Shown: piece after piece, positions 8,019 to 12,929 of the stretch
Layout of the letters: the number at the start of each line of letters is the position of its first letter
Position numbering within the stretch: position 1 is the first letter of the stretch
DNA from: Clostridiales bacterium UBA1316
GTDB lineage: Bacteria; Bacillota; Clostridia; Oscillospirales; Oscillospiraceae
Direction: 5' to 3'
NCBI GenBank assembly: GCA_002307055.1
Contig: DBTM01000039.1
Location: 110,935 to 123,863 of the forward strand
DNA length: 12,929 bases
Program-made: the position numbers and the translations under genes
The notes under the pieces: model-generated
Told to the model about the DNA's origin: nothing
Database searches by the model: none
What the model saw: only the letters and a program-made list of their open reading frames with translations

Positions 8019-8041
8019 CAAAATGACTAATAGTCATTTTG
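8019..8041. promoter_or_regulatory. Distal TetR operator: perfect palindrome
   Basis: A perfect inverted repeat with 10-bp arms (8019-8028 and 8032-8041) around an AAT centre, with core TGACT-AAT-AGTCA. Its size and symmetry fit a TetR-family dimer site, and it lies between a TetR gene and the divergent exporter gene. That the adjacent TetR protein is the ligand is inferred from position. Confidence 0.72.
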
Positions 8042-8108
8042 TCCCATGCACCCAAATCATACGCATTGCACAAACTTGATTTTTTGCACTAAAATACCTC
8101 GCTTTTTC

Positions 8109-8136
8109 TTGTAAATTTGCCGGAACATATTATAAT
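8109..8136 (+). promoter_or_regulatory. Promoter of the tetR-MFS operon
   Basis: On the plus strand TTGTAA (8109-8114) and a perfect TATAAT (8131-8136) are 16 bp apart, followed by the GAAAGGGG ribosome binding site (8146-8153). The palindromes lie some 70 bp upstream of it, so direct self-repression would have to act at a distance, or the tetR gene is only weakly autoregulated. Confidence 0.7.
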
Positions 8137-8161
8137 ATGGGTATTGAAAGGGGCTGTAGAT

Positions 8162-8755
8162 ATGGCTGATACTCTGCAGGAGCAGAAAAATAAAAAAAAG
8201 CAGAGCATTCTCAGCGCTGCTTACGACTGTTTTCTTGAAAAGGGTATCCAAAAGGTATCCATCGACGAGATTGTAAAAAACGCCAATGTCGCCAAGGGCA
8301 CATTCTATTTATACTTTAAAGATAAAACCGACGTGATACGGGAAATCTGCGTCAACATCAGCAAAAAGCTCATCATAGAAGCGTTCGACGCCATTAAACA
8401 AAATAAAAGCGAGGATTTTGCCCAAAACATCGTCGCGTTTGTGGACTATATTATCGAATATTTTAAAGCCCATAAATTTATTCTCAAATTATTGGAACGG
8501 AATTTTTCCTGGCCGCTTATTGAAAATGAGATCACCAAGGAACAGGAGGATCCCCAGTTCAATGAAATATATAACATGTTTTTTAACAACCCGAAGGTTG
8601 TAGGGTATACGAAGGATGCGATCAATAAATATCTTTTTTCGATTGTCGCGCTGGTGGGGTCTGTGTCCTTCTCCAGCATTATATTGAAGCAGCCGGATAC
8701 CATCGACAACATGAAGCCGATATTATACGACATTATCAGGAAGGTTATGATTTAG
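8162..8755 (+). CDS. TetR-family transcriptional regulator
   Basis: A 197-residue DNA-binding repressor of TetR size and layout. The N-terminal helix-turn-helix is clear: KQSILSAAYDCFLEKGIQKV, then SIDEIVKNANVAKGTFYLYFKDK (together about 13-55). The rest is a helical ligand-binding and dimer domain whose inducer cannot be read from sequence. The ATG at 8162 is chosen because GAAAGGGG lies 8 bases upstream; the longer reading frame from 8117 would start inside the promoter. It is divergent from the MMPL exporter with a 209-bp gap carrying two operator-like palindromes, and 24 bp upstream of an MFS transporter in the same direction. Inference: it represses the exporter operon and possibly its own, and is released by a substrate of one of the pumps. 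Confidence 0.94.
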   Translation: MADTLQEQKNKKKQSILSAAYDCFLEKGIQKVSIDEIVKNANVAKGTFYLYFKDKTDVIREICVNISKKLIIEAFDAIKQNKSEDFAQNIVAFVDYIIEYFKAHKFILKLLERNFSWPLIENEITKEQEDPQFNEIYNMFFNNPKVVGYTKDAINKYLFSIVALVGSVSFSSIILKQPDTIDNMKPILYDIIRKVMI

Positions 8756-8779
8756 TTTCATCAGAAAAGAGCAGAAAAG

Positions 8780-9994
8780 ATGGCAATGGCAGGCACGCAG
8801 AGCAAGGTAACGATTTGGAACAAAAAATTCATTAATATTTTCATTATTAACTTTATACTGAGCATGGGCCAATACATGATGAATACGCTCATCCCAAAAT
8901 ATGCCTATTATTTGGGAGCGACGGCAGCAGTTGTCGGTGTGGTATCAAGCATGTTCGCGGTCACCGCCCTGCTCATTCGGCCCGTTGCCGGCCCGGCTAT
9001 GGACTATTTCAGGAAAAGCAAGCTGCTGGCGGTCGCAACCGGTATTTTGACGCTTGCTTTTATCTGTTACGGATTCGCCGGGAATATCCCTTTGATTATA
9101 GCCGCGCGCCTGATTCATGGCGTTGGTATCGGCGTTGCGGTGCCTTTATGTCTGGCTATGGCCAGCAATGCTTTGCCGAGCGGCAAAATGGCGTCCGGCA
9201 TCAGCGTATATACACTGGGCGCAGCCGTCTCTACAGCCGTCGGTCCGTCACTCGGGCTGAAGCTCATGGAGATGTTTGGTTACAATGTGACTTTCTTTAT
9301 AATCTCCGCGTTGCTGGTTATATGCTTCATCTTCACGCTGCGGCTTCAATCCGATTTGCCTGACAGGACGGCGCATTTCAAGATATCGCTGAACAAGGTC
9401 ATTGTGCCCGAGGTGATTATCCCCACGATAATCATGTTTTTCCTGACGGTTGCATATTCCTGCATCAACTACTTTATCGTTATATACGGCGGTATTCGCG
9501 GCACTGCAAATATCGGTTTATTCTTTACGGTTTACGCGGTTTGCCTCTTAATTTCGAGGCCGGTCAGCGGGCGGATTGCCGACAGATACGGCATGGACAA
9601 AACAGTGATACCCGGCATGCTTCTGTTCGGCCTGTCCTTTGTCATTATAAGCTTTTCCGCTTCGCTGCCCATGTTTTTAATCGCCGGTACATTATGCGCT
9701 TTCGGCTACGGCATCTGCACGCCTGCGCTCCAGACTCTGTGCATGCTTCTCGTGACAAAGGAGAGACGGGGCGCCGCGGGCAACACGAATTTCATCGGCA
9801 TTGACTGCGGCAACTTAACGGGCCCAATCCTCGCCGGTGTGATTATAACCGGTGTTCAGCACATTTCTGCCAGCGAGGTATTTGGATATGTGGTGATGTA
9901 CCGCGTGATGATCGTTCCGATTATCATCGCGCTGATTATTTTTATACTGAACCAAAAGAAAATGCTGCAGACAATAAAGCGAAAAAACGATTGA
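8780..9994 (+). CDS. MFS transporter, 12-span drug-efflux-like
   Basis: A 404-residue major facilitator superfamily protein with about 12 membrane helices and a basic C-terminal tail (NQKKMLQTIKRKND). Visible motifs are a degenerate motif A between TM2 and TM3 (GPAMDYFRKSKLL, about 71-83), Arg in TM4 (AARLIHGVGIGVAVP, about 108-122), a motif-C-like stretch in TM5 (GAAVSTAVGPSLG, about 147-159) and a second motif A in the middle of the second half (SGRIADRYGMDK, about 263-274). Motif C suggests a proton-driven exporter of the DHA1 type; the substrate is unknown. The ribosome binding site is weak (AAGAG about 8 bases upstream), so it may depend on translation of tetR, 24 bp before it. It ends 16 bp before a bidirectional terminator. 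Confidence 0.92.
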   Translation: MAMAGTQSKVTIWNKKFINIFIINFILSMGQYMMNTLIPKYAYYLGATAAVVGVVSSMFAVTALLIRPVAGPAMDYFRKSKLLAVATGILTLAFICYGFAGNIPLIIAARLIHGVGIGVAVPLCLAMASNALPSGKMASGISVYTLGAAVSTAVGPSLGLKLMEMFGYNVTFFIISALLVICFIFTLRLQSDLPDRTAHFKISLNKVIVPEVIIPTIIMFFLTVAYSCINYFIVIYGGIRGTANIGLFFTVYAVCLLISRPVSGRIADRYGMDKTVIPGMLLFGLSFVIISFSASLPMFLIAGTLCAFGYGICTPALQTLCMLLVTKERRGAAGNTNFIGIDCGNLTGPILAGVIITGVQHISASEVFGYVVMYRVMIVPIIIALIIFILNQKKMLQTIKRKND

Positions 9995-10010
9995 TATTTA
10001 ACGCAGAAAA

Positions 10011-10037
10011 CCTCTGCCGGACATGCTCCGGCAGAGG
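10011..10037. terminator. Bidirectional intrinsic terminator
   Basis: A perfect 11-bp GC-rich stem (CCTCTGCCGGA at 10011-10021 and TCCGGCAGAGG at 10027-10037) with a 5-base loop. The plus side continues CGTTTTG and the minus side TTTTCTG. It sits between the converging MFS gene (stop at 9994) and the ECF S gene (stop at 10072), so it can end both transcripts. Confidence 0.88.
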
Positions 10038-10071
10038 CGTTTTGTATACCGCAGGCGCCGCTGAAGAGCGG

Positions 10072-10614
10072 TTACTCTTTGGTAAATATCGCTTTTTTCA
10101 AGATAGGCAGTACCATGATGGCAACCGCGCCGCCGATGAGGGCGGTAAAGAGCTGAGATATGGAAAAGGCGGCTGATATGCCCCCGGCCTGCTTGGCGGG
10201 CAGATTTAAGAGCGGGACCATCAGCCGGACAACGGTGAGATATAATACCAAAAACTTCCCAGCCGCGCCAAGGACAAGCGCCGCGAAATACCCGGCGAAC
10301 CTGTCTTTAAAAACCCGATGGCTGATGAGATACCATAACACGATCAGGGTTAAATTACCCAGCGAGATAAACGGAATCAGCAGCCACAGCGGTCCGATTC
10401 CCAGAAGCATCGCAAAGATCGGCGACAGGATCGCCACGATAAGACCGGATGAAAAGCCGCAGGTCATGACGGAAATAATCAGTATCACGTTGACCAGTGA
10501 GCCGGTCAGCAGCGTGATGTTAAACGGCTTAGTCGCCACCTGAATCACCAGAAGCAGCGCGACAAACAGCCCCGTACGCGTAATCCATTGAATCCGCTTT
10601 TTATTTTTATCCAT
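10072..10614 (-). CDS. ECF transporter S component, substrate unknown
   Basis: A 180-residue, almost wholly hydrophobic protein with about six membrane helices. This is the size and layout of the substrate-binding S subunit of energy-coupling factor transporters, which borrow a shared EcfA/EcfA'/EcfT module for uptake. The first helix (ITRTGLFVALLLVIQVA, about 11-27), ITLLTGSLVNVILIISV and the LLGIGPLWLLIPFISLGN stretch resemble unassigned clostridial S components. No vitamin-specific motif or riboswitch was recognised that would name the substrate. The ATG at 10614 has AAAGG about 10 bases upstream. It follows kdgK after a 40-bp gap and is the last gene before the bidirectional terminator, so it is probably co-transcribed with the KDG genes. 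Whether it carries a sugar acid or an unrelated vitamin cannot be told. Confidence 0.8.
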   Translation of the reverse strand: MDKNKKRIQWITRTGLFVALLLVIQVATKPFNITLLTGSLVNVILIISVMTCGFSSGLIVAILSPIFAMLLGIGPLWLLIPFISLGNLTLIVLWYLISHRVFKDRFAGYFAALVLGAAGKFLVLYLTVVRLMVPLLNLPAKQAGGISAAFSISQLFTALIGGAVAIMVLPILKKAIFTKE

Positions 10615-10654
10615 AATTTAACGACCTTTCCAGCCTTACATTAATATTACTATA

Positions 10655-11641
10655 TTACCTGACCATCCGGCCTTTGCCGTCGGAGCGCATGACCCATCGG
10701 ATATCTGAAACCGCCGCGGTGATGAAATCGCCCTCGATGGTGTGCTTATAAGCTGCCGCCGCGGCGGCGAAATCAACGGCCTCCTGGAGGTTTTTATCGT
10801 TGACGATGCCGTATATCAGCCCGGCGCTGAAGGCGTCGCCGCCGCCGATTTTGTCGATCATAAATATCGAGTAGGTGCGGGACTTGAAAAATTTTTTGTC
10901 GTAATAAATCAGAGAGGAGAATTCGTTGACCTCGCCCGACACCGTTTTGCGCCCTGTAATAACGGAGAGCCCGGGATGAAACAGCGCATGGATCTTTTTT
11001 GCCGCTTCCTCAAGCGTATCGGCTTCAATGTCAAAAACCTCATTGGCCTGATTGTGATTGATAATGAGCGCGTCGATATCCGTGATGAGCTCGGGCATAA
11101 CACGGCGCGCTTCCTCGGTGCTCCAAAGCTTGGAGCGATAATTGAAGTCGCACGAAATTTTACAGCCGGCGCGGCGGGCGGCTGCAACGGCGGCTTTTGT
11201 GATTGCCGGAAGATTGCCGCCGAGAGCCGGTGTGATGCCCGAAAAGTGGAACCAGTCCGCACCCTGGAATATTTTTTCAAAATCGAAATCCTCCGGCTGC
11301 GCCAGAGAAAAATCGGAATACTGACGGTCATAAAGCACCTGCGGCGGCCTCTGTGAGCCGCCTTTTTCCGTATAATAGACACCCATGCGCCCATTCCCGC
11401 GGTCAATATAGGATGTATCAACATCAAAGGACTTCAGGTTTCTGATGCAGGCTTCTCCCAAATCATTGACCGGAAGCTTTGTGACAAATACGGCTTTTTC
11501 GCCCCATTGCGCCAGTGCCGCCGCCGTGTTGGCCTCGCTGCCGCCGAAGTAAACGGAAAAGCTTTCCGCCTGTATGAGCCTTTTATAGGATGGCGGCTGA
11601 AGCCGCATCATAATTTCGCCGAAGGTGACGATTTTGGACAT
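10655..11641 (-). CDS. kdgK: 2-keto-3-deoxygluconate kinase (PfkB family)
   Basis: Phosphorylates 2-keto-3-deoxygluconate with ATP to KDPG, the substrate of the aldolase encoded just upstream. The 328-residue protein shows the PfkB/ribokinase fold: substrate-side GG in FSVYFGGSEANTAAALAQWG (about 28-47), lid region, the KdgK-like stretch FHFSGITPALG (about 131-141), CDFNYRSKLWS (about 164-174), and the C-terminal signature DKIGGGDAFSAGLIYG (about 263-278) with the catalytic base Asp269. The ATG at 11641 is chosen: GAGG lies about 9 bases upstream and the protein opens MSKIVTFGEIMMR as in the family. The in-frame GTG at 11689 lacks a site and would add 16 unrelated residues. An 81-bp gap to the aldolase gene contains only weak inverted repeats. 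Confidence 0.94.
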   Translation of the reverse strand: MSKIVTFGEIMMRLQPPSYKRLIQAESFSVYFGGSEANTAAALAQWGEKAVFVTKLPVNDLGEACIRNLKSFDVDTSYIDRGNGRMGVYYTEKGGSQRPPQVLYDRQYSDFSLAQPEDFDFEKIFQGADWFHFSGITPALGGNLPAITKAAVAAARRAGCKISCDFNYRSKLWSTEEARRVMPELITDIDALIINHNQANEVFDIEADTLEEAAKKIHALFHPGLSVITGRKTVSGEVNEFSSLIYYDKKFFKSRTYSIFMIDKIGGGDAFSAGLIYGIVNDKNLQEAVDFAAAAAAYKHTIEGDFITAAVSDIRWVMRSDGKGRMVR

Positions 11642-11722
11642 AAGAGGGTACCTCGTTTTCTTAACTATTTTTTGAAATAACGACGGCACACCGAGTCGTC
11701 GTGCCCTATGGAAACGCCGCAG

Positions 11723-12361
11723 TCATATTCGTGCGTTTGCCACAGCTTTCATGAACGCCTGGGCGTTTTTTGTGACGATACTGTAATCGCCGCCGCAATT
11801 GGTCAGGTCGCTGCCGGTGCCGATTGCCGCCGCGCCGGCGCGAATCCATTCGTCCGCGTTTTTCAGGCTGACACCGCCGGTTGGGATAAAGCCGGCTTGC
11901 GGTAGCGGCCCCTGAAACGATTTGATAATGGCAGGCCCGTACGCATTGCTCGGGAACAGCTTGAGAACAGAGCAGCCGTATTCCAGAGCCGTGACCGCCT
12001 CCGTTACCGTCATAATCCCAGGTACAACGGCAATTACATACCGGTTGCAGAGCCTGATGGTCTCTATGTTCAGGGCCGGACTAACGATAAACGACGCACC
12101 CGCAAGGATACACAGCCGCGCCGTTTCAGGGTCGAGCACCGTACCCGCGCCGATGACGGCTGCGCCGTTATCGCTGTACTTCCCGGATAACCGCGCAATA
12201 ACATCGGCAGCGCCCGGTACGGTCATAGTGATTTCAATCGCCTGTATACCGCCCTGAACTGCCGCCTCGGCGAGCTTTTCGCATTCATCGGCACTGCCCG
12301 CGCGCAAGACCGCTATAACGCCGGTCTTTTTAATGATATCCATCACTTTATCTCTGGTCAT
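11723..12361 (-). CDS. eda: KDPG (2-dehydro-3-deoxyphosphogluconate) aldolase
   Basis: Splits KDPG to pyruvate and glyceraldehyde-3-phosphate through a lysine Schiff base, the last step of hexuronate breakdown and of the Entner-Doudoroff route. The 212-residue protein is the usual length for this TIM barrel. Visible are GVIAVLR (14-20), the acid/base Glu in EITM (Glu43), GAGTVLD (71-77), SPALN (94-98), the Schiff-base Lys in SVLKLFPSNA (Lys134) and the phosphate-binding FIPTGGVSLKNADEWIRAGAAAIGTGSDL spread over about 158-185. The ATG at 12361 has AGAGGAG 8 bases upstream. It sits between uxuA and kdgK in the same direction; the 97-bp gap to uxuA is largely filled by a palindromic repeat element. 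Bifunctional KHG/KDPG activity, as in many Eda proteins, is possible. Confidence 0.95.
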   Translation of the reverse strand: MTRDKVMDIIKKTGVIAVLRAGSADECEKLAEAAVQGGIQAIEITMTVPGAADVIARLSGKYSDNGAAVIGAGTVLDPETARLCILAGASFIVSPALNIETIRLCNRYVIAVVPGIMTVTEAVTALEYGCSVLKLFPSNAYGPAIIKSFQGPLPQAGFIPTGGVSLKNADEWIRAGAAAIGTGSDLTNCGGDYSIVTKNAQAFMKAVANARI

Positions 12362-12408
12362 GATACCGTCTCCTCTGTGATTAATTGGCAGGCTGCCGAT
12401 AAGGAGCC

Positions 12409-12458
12409 TGTAAGGGTGCGGTTAAGCCGCAATGGGCGATTCGTGAATCGCCCCTACA
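12409..12458. repeat. 50-bp palindromic repeat element (REP/MITE-like)
   Basis: A small element with near-perfect inverted ends: TGTAAGGG at 12409-12416 and CCCCTACA at 12451-12458 (7 of 8 paired). Inside it are a small hairpin around GCGGTTAAGCCGC and a perfect 9-bp palindrome GGGCGATTC-GT-GAATCGCCC (12434-12453). It begins directly after the uxuA stop codon and lies before eda. The sequence type (TGTAGGGGCGATTC...) resembles palindromic intergenic repeats common in gut Clostridia. It has no T-run, so it is unlikely to be a plain intrinsic terminator, though the hairpins could modulate transcript stability between uxuA and eda. Confidence 0.65.
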
Positions 12459-12929
12459 TTAATATCGCGAATCCATTTTGTCGATGGCTTCCCAGAGGCC
12501 GCTCAGGTAGGTGATGCCCAGGGCGCGGTCGTAGAGGCCGTAGCCGGGCTTGCCGGTCTCGCCCCAGATCATCCGGCCGTGGTCGGGCCGGTAATAGCCG
12601 TCGAAGCCGGTGTCGTGATAGGCGCGGACGATCTCGCCGAGGTCGACCGAGCCTTCCGACGACAGATGCGCCACTTCGCAGAAGTCACCGGCCTCGGAGG
12701 TCTTGACGTTGCGGAGGTGGGCGAAGGCGATGCGGCCGCGGCCGGAGAACTCGCGCACCATCGACACGAGGTCGTTCTTCAGATCGGCGCCGAGCGAGCC
12801 GGTGCACAGCGTCAGGCTGTTCGCCGGGCTGTCGACGACGTCGAGGATGCGGACGAGATCGTCGTGGTTCTTGACGATGCGCGGCAGGCCGAAGATCGGC
12901 CGCGGCGGATCGTCGGGGTGGATCGCCAT
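12459..12929 (-). CDS. uxuA: Mannonate dehydratase, C-terminal part (N-terminus off the window)
   Basis: Dehydrates D-mannonate to 2-keto-3-deoxygluconate, the step before KdgK. Only the last 156 codons are visible; the Met at the window edge is an internal residue, since the family begins some 200 residues earlier. Present are HPDDPPRPIFGLPRIV (His at 4), LCTGS (Cys42), HLRN (His71) and RPDHG (Asp116), the spaced His/Cys/His/Asp set that holds the catalytic Mn in this family. GKPGYGLYDRALG and YLSGLWEAI near the end are typical of the Gram-positive-type enzyme. Composition is strikingly unlike the neighbours: about 68% GC, and only about 10 of 150 codons end in A or T. The last codons (AAA ATG GAT TCG CGA TAT TAA) return to the local style. 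This suggests transfer, recombination or an assembly join. Confidence 0.93.
   Translation of the reverse strand: MAIHPDDPPRPIFGLPRIVKNHDDLVRILDVVDSPANSLTLCTGSLGADLKNDLVSMVREFSGRGRIAFAHLRNVKTSEAGDFCEVAHLSSEGSVDLGEIVRAYHDTGFDGYYRPDHGRMIWGETGKPGYGLYDRALGITYLSGLWEAIDKMDSRY

Noticed and set aside
7953..8021. Longer N-terminus for the MMPL exporter from the TTG at 8021
   Set aside because: That start would lie inside the operator/promoter, so the transcript from the -10 box at 7986-7991 could not include it; the TTG at 7952 has a proper ribosome binding site.
8057..8251. Minus-strand small open frame covering the tetR start and promoter region
   Set aside because: It overlaps the TetR coding start and its promoter in antisense, and has no ribosome binding site.
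10742..11356. Plus-strand open frame of 204 codons opposite kdgK
   Set aside because: The minus strand encodes a complete, motif-rich KDG kinase; the plus-strand product has no family features.
11681..11704. Possible terminator between eda and kdgK (GGCAC/GTGCC and CGAC/GTCG repeats)
   Set aside because: The stems are only 4-5 bp with large loops and no clean T-run; the genes are in one pathway and probably co-transcribed.
12459..12929. A complete short protein of 156 residues starting at the window edge
   Set aside because: The sequence matches only the C-terminal part of mannonate dehydratase; the edge Met is internal in the family, so the gene is cut by the window.

Overview
The window looks like chromosomal DNA from a low-to-mid GC Gram-positive anaerobe, most likely a Clostridia member (Oscillospiraceae/Lachnospiraceae-like). 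The grounds are strong AGGAG-type ribosome binding sites, an ECF transporter S component, a Bacillus/Clostridium-type topoisomerase III with C-terminal zinc ribbons, a Gram-positive-type mannonate dehydratase, and an exported protein with heptad repeats but no outer-membrane genes. No rRNA, tRNA, CRISPR array, integrase or transposase is visible.

Layout. (1) 1-3470, minus strand: topB (topoisomerase III) followed 20 bp later by a Uup-like ABC-F ATPase that runs off the left edge. (2) 3471-3930: about 460 bp without a gene, holding the topB promoter and a strong hairpin near the end of the next gene. (3) 3931-7952, minus strand: an MMPL/RND-type exporter with a TTG start, overlapping by ATGA an exported 640-residue coiled-coil protein. 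(4) 7953-8161: a compact divergent control region with two TGAC-N5-GTCA operator-like sites, one overlapping the -35 box of the exporter promoter. (5) 8162-9994, plus strand: a TetR-family regulator and an MFS transporter. (6) 10011-10037: a bidirectional terminator between converging genes. (7) 10072-12929, minus strand: an ECF S component, 2-keto-3-deoxygluconate kinase, KDPG aldolase and the C-terminal part of mannonate dehydratase.

How the genes fit together. UxuA, KdgK and Eda are three consecutive steps of hexuronate (glucuronate) breakdown: mannonate to 2-keto-3-deoxygluconate (KDG), then KDPG, then pyruvate plus glyceraldehyde-3-phosphate. The TetR, MFS, MMPL and coiled-coil genes form a divergent efflux or lipid/surface-molecule export locus, probably repressed by its own TetR protein.

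The features most worth a second look are: the MMPL plus exported coiled-coil pair, whose function I cannot name; its operator/promoter layout; an Asp-to-Asn change in the second half of the exporter; and an abrupt composition change inside uxuA, which is about 68% GC with about 93% GC at third codon positions, against roughly 50% in its neighbours. That change stops a few codons before the stop and is followed at once by a 50-bp palindromic repeat element.
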